DNA of 64,000 nucleotides, from positions 12,459 through 76,458 of the forward strand of contig DASRTE010000092.1 in assembly GCA_035656095.1 (NCBI GenBank), written 5' to 3'. Of this stretch, positions 8,428-17,592 are shown one piece after another. The stretch comes from DASRTE01 sp035656095 (GTDB lineage: Bacteria; Actinomycetota; Actinomycetes; Jiangellales; Jiangellaceae). The notes below the pieces were generated by a model. The model was not told the origin of the DNA. It worked only from the letters and a program-made list of their open reading frames with translations, and did no database searches. The number at the start of each line of letters is the position of its first letter. The stretch's first letter is position 1. Position numbers and translations under genes: made by a program.

Positions 8428-9456
8428 TCAGGGTGCGGTGGCGGGCAGTCGAACGGTGAATCGGCAGCCGCCGTCGGTGTTCGCCACGGCGACCTCTCCG
8501 TCGTGGACGTCGACCAGGCCGCGCACAATGGCGAGTCCGAGACCCCCGCCGCCGGTCGGAGCAACGGTGTCGTTCTCCGGGCTGCGTGCCGCTGCACCGC
8601 GGAACGCGACGTCGAAAACACGGGGCAGATCGGACTCCGGGATTCCTCCGCAGCCGTCGGTGACGGCTACCCACTCGGCCCGACCGTCGCTGCCGCCGTC
8701 AACCCGCACGACTCCGTCTGCCGGAGTGTGCCGGATCGCGTTGAGCAGCAGGTTGGCGAGCACGCGGCCCAACTCGGGCTCGCTGCCGCGGACCGTCCCG
8801 TAGCCGGATGGCGCGGCCTCCAGCCGGACCCGCTTCGCGCGCGCCAGCGGCGCCGCGGCCGCGACCGCGTCGGAGACCACATCGGCGAGCGGCACGTTCT
8901 CCAGCGTGATGTGCAACGTGCCCGCGTTGATGCGGGAGAGCTCGAACAGGTCGTCGACCAGCCCCGAGACCCGGTCGGTCTCCATCCGCATCCGCCGGTG
9001 GTAGTGGGAAACCGTCGCGGCGTCGTCGACAACGCCGTCCTCGAGCGCCTCCGCCATGGCTCGCAGTCCGGCCAGCGGCGTCCGTAGATCGTGCGACACC
9101 CATGCGACGAGCTGCCGCCGGCTCTCCTCCAGCCGGCGTTCCCTCTCTCTGGCCTCGGCGGCCCAGACGCTCGCCCTGGCCAGCCGCCCTCCCGACCAGA
9201 GCGCGAGCGCCAGGCTCACCACGCCGGCGGCGACGAGCACGACGAGGAGCACCTCCAAGTCGTGCTCGCTGATGAACATCGCCTGGGCGACGGCGACGAC
9301 GCCGGCGACGACGGCGAGCACGGTCGTCGCGAGCAGCACGGTCACGTGCGCGGTCACCGACTGTCCTCGCAACCCGCGGAGCACGAGCAGGCCCGCGACG
9401 CCGACCAGGCCCGAGCCGGCGAGGGCGAGGAGCAACACCACCGCCAGGTCAGGCAT
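8428..9456 (-). CDS. Two-component sensor histidine kinase
   Basis: 342 residues. Three hydrophobic helices in the first 90 residues anchor it, with almost no extracytoplasmic loop, so it probably senses membrane or internal signals. The dimerisation/phospho-acceptor motif WVSHDLRTPLAGL has its His at about 122. The ATPase domain shows NLLLNAIRHTP (N box) and GGGGLGLAIVRGLVDVHDG (G box). GGAGGACTCCG precedes the ATG. It overlaps the upstream response-regulator gene by 8 bases, so the two are translationally coupled partners. The signal is unknown. Confidence 0.9.
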   Translation of the reverse strand: MPDLAVVLLLALAGSGLVGVAGLLVLRGLRGQSVTAHVTVLLATTVLAVVAGVVAVAQAMFISEHDLEVLLVVLVAAGVVSLALALWSGGRLARASVWAAEARERERRLEESRRQLVAWVSHDLRTPLAGLRAMAEALEDGVVDDAATVSHYHRRMRMETDRVSGLVDDLFELSRINAGTLHITLENVPLADVVSDAVAAAAPLARAKRVRLEAAPSGYGTVRGSEPELGRVLANLLLNAIRHTPADGVVRVDGGSDGRAEWVAVTDGCGGIPESDLPRVFDVAFRGAAARSPENDTVAPTGGGGLGLAIVRGLVDVHDGEVAVANTDGGCRFTVRLPATAP

Positions 9457-10165
9457 CGGAGTCCTCCGGTTCGTAGCGGTAGCCCACGCCCCAAACGGTG
9501 ACGATCCGGCGCGGGTGCTGCGGCTCGTGCTCCACCTTCTCGCGCAGCCGCCGGACGTGGACGGTCACGGTCGCCTGGTCACCGAACGTCCATCCCCACA
9601 CCTGCTGGAGCAGCTCGGCTCGGCTGAACGCCCGACGCGGGTACCGCAGGAAGTGCACCAGCAGATCGAACTCGCGCACCGTCAGTGCGAGCGGCCTCCC
9701 CGCCCGCTGTGCCGTGCGCGCCACCAGATCCAGGGACAGGTCACCGTCGACGAGTGGCCCCGCGTCGGCAGCGTCCGGATTCCCCCGGCCGGTGCGGCGC
9801 AGCACCGACTGCACCCGCAGTGCGAGCTCCCGCGGCGAGAACGGCTTGGTGACGTAGTCGTCCGCACCGGTCTCGAAACCGACGACGCGATCGGACTCCT
9901 CGCCCAACGCCGTGAGCATGACGACGGGGACGTCGGACTCACGGCGCAGCCGTCTGCAGACCTCCAGCCCGGACATACCGGGAAGCATCAGGTCGAGCAC
10001 GACCAGGTCCGGCGAGCGCAGGGCCGCGAGGGCCAGCGCCGTCGGCCCGTCGCCGGCCTTGTCGACGGCGAATCCAGCCCGCTCGAGGTAGCGGCGGACG
10101 ACGTCGCTCACCGTGGGGTCGTCGTCGACGACGAGCACGCGAGCAGGGGTCGGCTGATCGTTCAT
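9449..10165 (-). CDS. OmpR/PhoB-family response regulator
   Basis: 238 residues. The receiver domain (1-125) has the acidic pocket VDDDP, phospho-acceptor Asp near residue 58 in VVLDLMLPGMSG, and the conserved Lys in YVTKPFSPREL. The C-terminal winged helix (about 150-232) shows LTVREFDLLVHFLRYPRR and VTVHVRRLREKVE. It is the partner of the overlapping histidine kinase. The ATG at 10165 has only a weak ribosome site. Target genes are not evident from the sequence. Confidence 0.9.
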   Translation of the reverse strand: MNDQPTPARVLVVDDDPTVSDVVRRYLERAGFAVDKAGDGPTALALAALRSPDLVVLDLMLPGMSGLEVCRRLRRESDVPVVMLTALGEESDRVVGFETGADDYVTKPFSPRELALRVQSVLRRTGRGNPDAADAGPLVDGDLSLDLVARTAQRAGRPLALTVREFDLLVHFLRYPRRAFSRAELLQQVWGWTFGDQATVTVHVRRLREKVEHEPQHPRRIVTVWGVGYRYEPEDSDA

Positions 10166-10266
10166 CTACGTCGAGGGTAGGCGCGCCGAGCGCAGTCGCG
10201 GCGGCGCGTTCGCGGACCGTAAGGTGCGGTCACGATCGCCGTCTCCGTGACGAGTGAAGCGTGCGG

Positions 10267-10485
10267 TCAGAGCCTACCCGGAGGCGCGGGCGGCTCAACC
10301 GAGTTGCCCGGGTCGGCGACAAGATTGTAGATGATCACCGCGAGCACAGCGGCCACCACGACCAGGACGGCGGCGACGACCACCCACTCACTGCTCGATG
10401 CCCCTCGCTCACGCCTCGCCCGATCGAGCCGAGCGGACAGCTGCAGTCGCAGCCAGCCCACCAGTGCCGACGGAGACGGCCGCAT
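10267..10485 (-). CDS. Small single-pass membrane protein with prepilin-like N terminus
   Basis: 72 residues, preceded by an excellent ribosome site (AAGGAGGG, nine bases before the ATG), so very likely translated. A basic N-terminal stretch ends in RRERG-ASSSEW, followed by a 22-residue hydrophobic helix and a short Pro-rich tail. The Gly followed by Glu at +5 and then the helix resembles the class III (type IV prepilin/Flp) cleavage signal, but no pilin assembly genes are nearby and the helix is all that remains of a pilin. It lies 27 bases downstream of ndk on the same strand. Function unknown. Confidence 0.6.
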   Translation of the reverse strand: MRPSPSALVGWLRLQLSARLDRARRERGASSSEWVVVAAVLVVVAAVLAVIIYNLVADPGNSVEPPAPPGRL

Positions 10486-10512
10486 GACGGTGAACCCTCC
10501 TTGATCGTCTGC

Positions 10513-10923
10513 TCAGGCCAGGGCCGGGAACCAGAGATCGATCTCCCGGACGGCCGATTCGGCTGAGTCCGAGGCATGGACGAGGTTCTCCGATGTCGAG
10601 AGAGCGAGATCGCCGCGTACCGTGCCGGGGTCGGCCTTCCGGGCGTCGGTCGCGCCGTTCATGACTCGGACGACCTCGACCGCGGAGTCACCCGCCAGCA
10701 CCATCGCGACCAGCGGACCCCCCGTGATGAACTCCCGCAGAGAGGGGTAGAACGGCTTGTCGACGTGCTCCGCGTAGTGCGCGTCCGACAGTGTCGAGTC
10801 GATCACGCGCTGGTCCATCGCCATGATCGACAGCCCTCGGCGCTCGTAGCGGGCCAGGATCTCACCCACGAGCCCTCGACGGACGGCGTCGGGCTTGATG
10901 AGGACGAGCGTGCGCTCGGACAC
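10513..10923 (-). CDS. ndk: Nucleoside-diphosphate kinase
   Basis: 136 residues, the normal size. It transfers the gamma phosphate between nucleoside tri- and diphosphates via a phosphohistidine. Seen: TLVLIKPDAVRRG at the N terminus, NGATDARKADPGTVRGD, and the active-site His at about 116 in SENLVHASDS (most relatives have HGSDS). The GTG at 10923 has GAGGAG eight bases upstream. It is downstream of the folC/DUF4233 pair on the same strand, as in many actinomycetes. Confidence 0.95.
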   Translation of the reverse strand: MSERTLVLIKPDAVRRGLVGEILARYERRGLSIMAMDQRVIDSTLSDAHYAEHVDKPFYPSLREFITGGPLVAMVLAGDSAVEVVRVMNGATDARKADPGTVRGDLALSTSENLVHASDSAESAVREIDLWFPALA

Positions 10924-11063
10924 TGCGTTTGCTCCTCGGCGACAGTGCGACAACTGATGACCGGCCGAACCCTAACGAACGTCGCCGCCACCACGGTTAC
11001 CCGGCACCCGGACGAACCCCCACCGTCGAGGGCCGGGCCTCTCGGCCGGTCGGCCGGATCCGG

Positions 11064-11432
11064 TCAGCCCTGAGCCGGCTCGTCCGGGGGGGCCTGGGCC
11101 TGGGCCGCACGGCGGGCCGCGTCTGCCCGCTCCACCTCGCGGCCGAGCCGGAGGGTCAGGAACCAGAGAACGGCGAAGATGCCGCCCAGGGCGAACATCA
11201 CCGGCACCACGAGGCCGAGTGTGATCGCCACCACCTGCAGGACCGAGCCGAGGTAGTAGCCGATCGGTCCCCGACGCACCAGTGCGGCGGCGGTCACGCA
11301 TGCGACGACCAGGGCCAGCCCCACCGGCACGGCGGTCGACGCGTCGATGTCCGACACTCCGATGGCGACCGGTATCGCCAGGCCGATCACGATCGCCTCG
11401 AGCGAGAGGACGGTAGCCGCGATCCGGTTCAC
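11064..11432 (-). CDS. DUF4233 membrane protein
   Basis: 122 residues with four predicted membrane helices and a charged Ala-rich tail. The start RIAATVLSLEAIVIGLAIPVA is typical of DUF4233 proteins, which in actinomycetes sit between folC and ndk; their function is unknown. The GTG at 11432 overlaps the folC stop by four bases (GTGA), implying translational coupling. The frame remains open far upstream, but that extension lies wholly over folC and is not used. Confidence 0.8.
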   Translation of the reverse strand: MNRIAATVLSLEAIVIGLAIPVAIGVSDIDASTAVPVGLALVVACVTAAALVRRGPIGYYLGSVLQVVAITLGLVVPVMFALGGIFAVLWFLTLRLGREVERADAARRAAQAQAPPDEPAQG

Positions 11433-12787
11433 GCTCGTCCTCGGAGCAGTCTGCGCGCGTCGCCGGCAGTGACCACGGAGCCGGTCACCACGACGCCGCC
11501 ACCGCCCATCGGCGCATCCCGCTCGGCCAGGGCGACCGCGACCTCGATGGCGTCGGGAAGTGTCGCTCCGCGGTGGACACGACCCTCGCCCAGGACCTCG
11601 CGTGCGAGCGCGGCGAGGTCGTCGACGGCCAGCGCCCGCGGCGACGAGTTCTCCGTCGCGACGATCGCCTCCACGACCGGTTCGAGCGCCTCCAGGATGC
11701 CGCGAACGTCTTTGTCCCGCAGTGCCGCCACAACCGCGACCAGGCTGCCGAAGGCGAACTCCTCGGTGAGGGCGTCGGCAAGTGCACGCGCACCCGCCGG
11801 GTTGTGTGCGGCGTCGACCAACACCGTCGGACTGCGACGGAGCACCTCGAGCCGTCCGGGCGAGCCGGCTCGGGCGAATGCGGCCCGGACCGCGTCGGGG
11901 TCGAGGGCATCGCGCCCCCCGCCGAGAAACGCCTCGACAGCTGCGAGCGCTGCGGCCGCGTTCTGCGCCTGATGCGCACCGTGCAGCGGAAGGAACACCT
12001 CGTCGTAGTGCCCGGCCAGGCCGTCGAAGCTCAGCAACTGGCCGCCGACGGCCACCTCCCGGGTCCGCACACCGAACTCGAGCCCTTCGCGGGCTATCGT
12101 CGCCCCGACCTCCGCGGAACGGCGGAGCAGCACCTCGGCGGCGGCCTCGGTCTGGCTCGCGAGCACGACGAACGACCCCGGCTTGATGATTCCGGCCTTC
12201 TCCGTGGCGATCTCTTCGATCGTGTCGCCGAGATACTCGGTGTGGTCGACCGATATCGGGGCCACGACCGCGACTCTGCCGTCGGCGACGTTCGTGGCGT
12301 CCCAGGAGCCACCGAGCCCGACCTCCACGAGAGCGGCGTCGACCGGTGCGTCGGCGAACGCCGCGAACGCCATCGCGGTCAACACCTCGAAGAAGGACAG
12401 CCGGATATCGTGCCGGCTGTCGACCAGGCGGAGGTATGGCGCCACCTCGGCATAGACGTCGGCGAACCGTCCGGCCTCCAGCGGCTCGCCGTCGAGGCAG
12501 ATCCGCTCGGTGATCGACTCCAGGTGCGGGCTGGTGAAGCGGCCGGTCCGCAGGCCGAGCTCGCGCAGCAACTCGTCGGCCAGGCGAGCGGTCGACGTCT
12601 TCCCGTTCGTCCCGCCGATGTGGACGACGGGGATGGCGTGCTGCGGGTTGCCGAGAAGATCGACGAGGTCGTGGATGCGCTCCAGCGACGGCTCGATCCG
12701 GGACTCCGGCCACCGGGTCGCGAGCATCGCCTCGACCTCGCGCAGCGCCGCGGCGCCGGCCTTCCGGTCGGTCTGATCGCGCGTCAC
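11429..12787 (-). CDS. folC: Bifunctional folylpolyglutamate synthase/dihydrofolate synthase
   Basis: 452 residues. It adds glutamate to dihydropteroate and folates in the cytoplasm. The ATP loop GGTNGKTSTA, the Mur-ligase-family stretch GRFTSPHLESITERI, HTEYLGDTIEEIATEKAGI, and VDAAHNPAGARAL identify it. The GTG at 12787 has GGGGAG nine bases upstream; the open frame before it overlaps the intergenic DNA after valS. It lies 52 bases after valS on the same strand and is coupled to the DUF4233 gene. Confidence 0.92.
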   Translation of the reverse strand: MTRDQTDRKAGAAALREVEAMLATRWPESRIEPSLERIHDLVDLLGNPQHAIPVVHIGGTNGKTSTARLADELLRELGLRTGRFTSPHLESITERICLDGEPLEAGRFADVYAEVAPYLRLVDSRHDIRLSFFEVLTAMAFAAFADAPVDAALVEVGLGGSWDATNVADGRVAVVAPISVDHTEYLGDTIEEIATEKAGIIKPGSFVVLASQTEAAAEVLLRRSAEVGATIAREGLEFGVRTREVAVGGQLLSFDGLAGHYDEVFLPLHGAHQAQNAAAALAAVEAFLGGGRDALDPDAVRAAFARAGSPGRLEVLRRSPTVLVDAAHNPAGARALADALTEEFAFGSLVAVVAALRDKDVRGILEALEPVVEAIVATENSSPRALAVDDLAALAREVLGEGRVHRGATLPDAIEVAVALAERDAPMGGGGVVVTGSVVTAGDARRLLRGRA

Positions 12788-12839
12788 CGAGGCATTCTCC
12801 CCGACCGACCCGGATGCGTTCCCGCCCGGGTGCCGCAGT

Positions 12840-15470
12840 TCAGCCGGGCAGGGCGGCGAGCTGAGCCTCCAGGCGGGCGATGTCGGCCTCGGCGGCGACG
12901 CGACGGTCACGGATCCGGGCGATCACCGCCTCCGGCGCCTTGGCGAGGAACTGTTCGTTGTCCAGCTTGGCAGCGGCCTGGGCCAGTTCCTTGCGGGCGG
13001 CCGCAAGGTCCTTGTCCAGCCGGCGTCGCTCGGCGCCGACGTCGATCGCATCGGAGGTGTCGAGGTCGATCCGGACGGCACCCACCTGGAGCGACGCCGT
13101 TGGCGCGAAGCCGTCGCCCGCCCGGTCGAGCCACGTCAGCGACCTGATCTCGACCTCGTGGAGCGCCACCGGCCCGCCGGCACCGGTGGTGATCCGAGCG
13201 GCGACGCGCCGGCGCGGCTTGAGACCCTGGTCGTTCCGGAACCGCCGCACCTCGGTGACCAGTCGCTGCACCTCGCCCACGGCCGCCTCGGCATCCACGT
13301 CGGCCCACGCCGGCTCGGCGACGGGCCACGGAGCCGTCACGACCGTCTCCTGCCCGGTCAGGGTCGTCCACAGCGTCTCGGTGACGAACGGCGTCAGCGG
13401 GTGCAGCAACCGGAGGAGGACGTCGATGACGTTGCCCAACACCAGCCGGGCGCGTTCCGCCGCATCGCCGCCCGCCGCCAGCGGAGTCTTGGCCAGCTCG
13501 ACGTACCAGTCGCAGAACTCGTCCCAGGCGAAGTGGAACAGCGCCTCGGACGCCTTCGCGAACTGGAAGTCCTCGTAGTAGGCGTCGACCGCCGCCACCG
13601 TCGCGTGCAGCCTGGACAGGATCCAGCGGTCCGGCGCCGAAAGGTCGGACGAGGGTGGCAGTGGGCCCACGCGTGCACCGTTCAGCAGCGCGAACCGGGT
13701 CGCGTTCCACAGCTTGTTACAGAAGTTGCGCGACGCCTGGACCCAGTCCTCACCGACCGGCACGTCGGTGCCCGGGTTCGCCCCGCGTGCCAGCGTGAAG
13801 CGAACGGCATCTGCCCCATAGGCGTCGAGCCACTCGATCGGGTCGACGGCGTTGCCGAACGACTTGGACATCTTTTTGCCGCGCTCGTCGCGGACCATCC
13901 CGTGCAAGGCGATGACGCGGAAGGGCACGGCGTCGTCGGGCGTCCGGTCGCGGTGCGCGTAGAGACCGAACATCATCATCCGGGCGACCCAGAAGAACAG
14001 AATGTCGTAGCCGGTGACCAGCACCTGGTTCGGATAGAACTTCGCCAGCGCCGGTGTGTCGTCGGGCCAGCCCAGGGTCGAGAACGGCCAGAGCCCGGAC
14101 GAGAACCAGGTGTCGAGAACGTCGCCGTCCTGCGTCCAGCCCGCACCCGACGGCGGGTCGTCGTCCGGCCCGACGCAGACCACCTCGCCGTCCGGGCCGT
14201 ACCAGACCGGGATCCGATGGCCCCACCACAGTTGGCGAGACACGCACCAGTCGTGCATGTCGTCGACCCAGGAGAACCAGCGTGGCTCCATCTCGTTCGG
14301 ATGGATCACCACACGCCCGTCCCGCACCGCGTCACCGGCGGCCTTCGCCAGCGGACCGACCCGAACCCACCATTGCAGCGAGAGCCTCGGCTCGATCACC
14401 GTCCTGCAGCGCGAGCAATGACCCACCGAGTGCAGGTACGGCCGCTTCTCCGCAACGATGCGGCCCTCCTCACGCAGCGCCGCGACGACCGCCGGTCGAG
14501 CCTCGAAGCGGTCGAGCCCGAGGAACGGGCCATGCGCGGTGATCCGGCCCTGCTCGTCGAGGACCATCAGGCTGGGCAACCCGTGCCGCTGCCCGATCTC
14601 GAAGTCGTTGGGGTCGTGGCCCGGCGTCACCTTGACCATGCCGGAACCGAACGAGGGGTCGACGTGGCTGTCGGCGACGATCGGGATACGGCGGCCGGTC
14701 AGCGGAAGCTCGACCTCCGTGCCGACCAGGTGCGCGTAACGCTCGTCGTCGGGATGGACCGCGACCGCCGTGTCGCCGAGCATCGTCTCGGCGCGAGTTG
14801 TCGTGACGACGACCTCGCTGGTGCGCGGGTCGCCGTACCGGATCGAGACCAGTTCACCCTCGTCGTCGGAGTGCTCGACCTCGATGTCGGACAGGGCGGT
14901 GTGGCAGCGCACGCACCAGTTGATGATCCGCTCGGCCCGGTAGACCAACCCGTCGTCGTAAAGCCGCTTGAAGATCTCCTGGACGGCGCGTGAGAGCCCC
15001 TCGTCCATCGTGAAGCGCTCGCGGCTCCACGCGACGCCGTCGCCCAGCCGGCGCATCTGACCGAGGATCAGTCCGCCGGACTCGGCCTTCCACTCCCAGA
15101 CCTTCTCGACGAAGGCCTCACGGCCCAGGTCGTGACGCGAGAGCCCCTGCTTGGACAGTTCGCGCTCGACCACGTTCTGGGTGGCGATGCCGGCGTGGTC
15201 CATGCCCGGCATCCACAACGCCTCGTAGCCCTGCATCCGGCGGCGGCGGACCAGGGCGTCGATCAGGGTGTGCTCGAAGGCGTGGCCCAGGTGCAGCGAT
15301 CCGGTGACGTTGGGCGGAGGGATGACGATGCAGAACGGCGGCTTGTCGCTCTTCTCGTCGGCCTCGAAGTATCCCCGCTCGACCCACCGCTCGTAGAGAG
15401 TTCGCTCGACCTCTGCCGGCACGAACGCCGTCGGCAGGGTGGTGCGGGTGGTGCGGGTCGGCTCGGTCAC
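12840..15470 (-). CDS. valS: Valyl-tRNA synthetase
   Basis: 876-residue class I synthetase. The HIGH-type signature is HLGHAFEHTL and the KMSKS loop is GKKMSKSFGNAVDP. The editing domain (CP1) lies between, and the last 70 residues form the basic coiled coil typical of ValRS (DLAAARKELAQAAAKLDNEQF). The Pro-Pro-Asn-Val-Thr-Gly motif before HLGH is specific for ValRS/IleRS. Translation likely starts at a GTG (15470); the ribosome site is weak. No T-box leader was recognised in the 25 bases to clpX or inside the clpX 3' end. It lies in the minus-strand run from tig to ndk. Confidence 0.95.
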   Translation of the reverse strand: MTEPTRTTRTTLPTAFVPAEVERTLYERWVERGYFEADEKSDKPPFCIVIPPPNVTGSLHLGHAFEHTLIDALVRRRRMQGYEALWMPGMDHAGIATQNVVERELSKQGLSRHDLGREAFVEKVWEWKAESGGLILGQMRRLGDGVAWSRERFTMDEGLSRAVQEIFKRLYDDGLVYRAERIINWCVRCHTALSDIEVEHSDDEGELVSIRYGDPRTSEVVVTTTRAETMLGDTAVAVHPDDERYAHLVGTEVELPLTGRRIPIVADSHVDPSFGSGMVKVTPGHDPNDFEIGQRHGLPSLMVLDEQGRITAHGPFLGLDRFEARPAVVAALREEGRIVAEKRPYLHSVGHCSRCRTVIEPRLSLQWWVRVGPLAKAAGDAVRDGRVVIHPNEMEPRWFSWVDDMHDWCVSRQLWWGHRIPVWYGPDGEVVCVGPDDDPPSGAGWTQDGDVLDTWFSSGLWPFSTLGWPDDTPALAKFYPNQVLVTGYDILFFWVARMMMFGLYAHRDRTPDDAVPFRVIALHGMVRDERGKKMSKSFGNAVDPIEWLDAYGADAVRFTLARGANPGTDVPVGEDWVQASRNFCNKLWNATRFALLNGARVGPLPPSSDLSAPDRWILSRLHATVAAVDAYYEDFQFAKASEALFHFAWDEFCDWYVELAKTPLAAGGDAAERARLVLGNVIDVLLRLLHPLTPFVTETLWTTLTGQETVVTAPWPVAEPAWADVDAEAAVGEVQRLVTEVRRFRNDQGLKPRRRVAARITTGAGGPVALHEVEIRSLTWLDRAGDGFAPTASLQVGAVRIDLDTSDAIDVGAERRRLDKDLAAARKELAQAAAKLDNEQFLAKAPEAVIARIRDRRVAAEADIARLEAQLAALPG

Positions 15471-15495
15471 GGCGGGAAGTCTACGGACTGCCGGG

Positions 15496-16788
15496 CTACG
15501 CGCTCTTCTCGCGACGTTCGCGCTTGCGGGTGGCGACCTCGCGCGGGACCAGCGTCGGGTTGACGTTCTCGAGGACGACCTCGCGGTTGATGACCACCCG
15601 AGCCACGTCGTCGCGGCTGGGCACCTCGTACATCACGTGGAGGAGGACCTCCTCCATGATCGCCCGCAAGCCCCTCGCCCCGGTGCCGCGCAATAACGCC
15701 TGGTCGGCGACCGCCTCGATCGCGTCGTCGGTGAACTCGAGTTCGACGTTGTCGATCTCGAACAGCCGGTGGTACTGCTTCACCAGCGCGTTGCGCGGCT
15801 CGGACAGGATGCGGATCAGGGCGTCGCGGTCGAGCGGGCTCACGGTCGTGATGACCGGGAGCCGGCCGATGAACTCCGGGATCAGCCCGAACTTGAGCAG
15901 GTCTTCGGGCATGACCTCGCCGAAACGGTCGGCTCCGTTGCGCTCGGCCTTGCTACGCACCTCCGCGCCGAAGCCGAGCCCGCTGCGGCCGATGCGGTGC
16001 TCGATGATCTCCTCGAGCCCGGCGAAGGCACCGCCGACGACGAACAGGACGTTCGTCGTGTCGATCTGGATGAACTCCTGGTGCGGATGTTTGCGCCCGC
16101 CCTGTGGAGGCACGCTGGCGGTGGTGCCCTCGAGGATCTTCAGCAGCGCCTGCTGCACGCCCTCGCCGGAGACATCCCGGGTGATCGACGGGTTCTCGCT
16201 CTTGCGGGCGATCTTGTCGACCTCGTCGATGTAGATGATGCCGGTCTCGGCCTTCTTGACGTCGTAGTCGGCGGCCTGGATGAGCTTGAGCAGGATGTTC
16301 TCGACGTCTTCGCCGACGTATCCGGCCTCGGTGAGCGCGGTGGCGTCGGCGATGGCGAACGGCACGTTGAGCAGACGGGCCAGTGTCTGAGCCAGGTAGG
16401 TCTTGCCGCAGCCGGTGGGCCCGATGAGCAGGATGTTCGACTTGGCCAGCTCGACGGCCTCTTCCTTCGCCGCCCGTGGCCCGCCCGCCTGGCGGGCCTG
16501 CACTCGCTTGTAGTGGTTGTAGACCGCCACCGACAACGCCTTCTTGGCGACCTCCTGGCCGATGACGTACTGCTCGAGAAACTCGTAGATCTCACGAGGC
16601 TTCGGCAGCTCGGCCAGCGACGCCTCGGGGCTCTCGTTGAGCTCTTCCTCGATGATCTCGTTGCAGAGATCGATGCACTCGTCGCAGATGTAGACGCCGG
16701 GCCCGGCGATGAGCTTCTTGACCTGCTTCTGGCTCTTCCCGCAGAACGAGCACTTCAGCAGGTCACCGCCGTCGCCGATGCGTGCCAC
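15496..16788 (-). CDS. clpX: ATP-dependent Clp protease ATP-binding subunit ClpX
   Basis: 430 residues. An N-terminal C4 zinc finger (CSFCGKS ... CDECIDLC) is followed by the AAA+ core with Walker A GPTGCGKTYLAQ, Walker B IIYIDEVDKIA and the arginine-finger region GRLPVI. It unfolds substrates for the ClpP1P2 peptidase encoded upstream. The GTG at 16788 (protein starts VARIGDGGDLLKC) is chosen for the AAGGA before it and agreement with the family start; the ten extra upstream codons are not conserved. 121 bases separate it from clpP2. Confidence 0.95.
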   Translation of the reverse strand: MARIGDGGDLLKCSFCGKSQKQVKKLIAGPGVYICDECIDLCNEIIEEELNESPEASLAELPKPREIYEFLEQYVIGQEVAKKALSVAVYNHYKRVQARQAGGPRAAKEEAVELAKSNILLIGPTGCGKTYLAQTLARLLNVPFAIADATALTEAGYVGEDVENILLKLIQAADYDVKKAETGIIYIDEVDKIARKSENPSITRDVSGEGVQQALLKILEGTTASVPPQGGRKHPHQEFIQIDTTNVLFVVGGAFAGLEEIIEHRIGRSGLGFGAEVRSKAERNGADRFGEVMPEDLLKFGLIPEFIGRLPVITTVSPLDRDALIRILSEPRNALVKQYHRLFEIDNVELEFTDDAIEAVADQALLRGTGARGLRAIMEEVLLHVMYEVPSRDDVARVVINREVVLENVNPTLVPREVATRKRERREKSA

Positions 16789-16909
16789 GCGGATCGTCCT
16801 TCCGGGAGCGGTGCCCATGGGCCGTGTGTCTCGACGTTACCCCTTCGGGCCGACGAGCGGGCGGCGGCACGCGACGGCGTGCCGCTGGTCCCGGGCACGC
16901 CCACAGCCG

Positions 16910-17539
16910 TCAGGCGACCACGCTGGCCTTGCGCGAGGTGGTGAACGCATCGACGAGACCGTAGTCGATGGCCTCCTGCGTGGTAAGGATCTTGTCGCGT
17001 TCGATGTCCTTGCGGACGTCGTCGACGTCCTTGCCGGTGTGGCGGGCCAGGATCTCCTCCAGCAGGCTGCGCATCCGCAGGATCTCGTTGGCCTGGATCT
17101 CGATGTCGCTGGCCGCCCCGTAGGCGCCCTCGGTGTAGGGCTGGTGGATGAGCACCCGCGCATTGGGCACGGCGAGCCGCTTGCCGGGGGCGCCGGCCGC
17201 GAGCAACACGGCGGCGGCCGACGCCGCCTGGCCCATGCAGACGGTGCGGACGTCGGGCTTGATGAACTGCATCGTGTCGTAGATGGTCGTCATAGCCGTG
17301 AACGAGCCGCCGGGCGAGTTGATGTAGATCTCGATGTCGCGGTCGGGGTCCATGGACTCCAGGCAGATGAGCTGAGCCATGACGGCGTTGGCGACGTCGT
17401 CGGAGATCGGAGTGCCGAGGAAGATGATGCGCTCCTCGAACAGCTTCGCGTACGGGTCGATCCGCCGGAAGCCGTAGGAGGTGCGCTCCTCCCACTGGGG
17501 GATGTAGTAGTTCATCGAGGGGACCTGGAGGTCGCTCAT
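16910..17539 (-). CDS. clpP2: ATP-dependent Clp protease proteolytic subunit 2
   Basis: 209 residues. Serine peptidase: nucleophile Ser in CMGQAASAAAVLL, His in VLIHQPYTEGAYG, with Asp in the C-terminal part (ERDKILTTQEA region). The Q-A-A-S-A-A form of the active-site motif and the N terminus with MNYYIPQWEERTSYG are typical of actinobacterial ClpP2, which assembles with ClpP1 into a mixed tetradecamer. AGGAG eight bases before the ATG at 17539 fixes the start. It follows clpP1 by 53 bases and is likely co-transcribed. Confidence 0.95.
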   Translation of the reverse strand: MSDLQVPSMNYYIPQWEERTSYGFRRIDPYAKLFEERIIFLGTPISDDVANAVMAQLICLESMDPDRDIEIYINSPGGSFTAMTTIYDTMQFIKPDVRTVCMGQAASAAAVLLAAGAPGKRLAVPNARVLIHQPYTEGAYGAASDIEIQANEILRMRSLLEEILARHTGKDVDDVRKDIERDKILTTQEAIDYGLVDAFTTSRKASVVA

Positions 17540-17592
17540 CTGGGAGTCTCCTGAGCTCGGTCGGTGTGGTGGTCTGCCGGCGATGCGGACGG

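Noticed and set aside
13158..14993. 611-codon open frame on the plus strand inside valS
   Set aside because: It is antisense to valS, whose motifs are complete; long shadow frames are normal at this GC content.
15471..15495. T-box leader for valS
   Set aside because: The spacer to clpX is only 25 bases and no T-box sequence was recognised.
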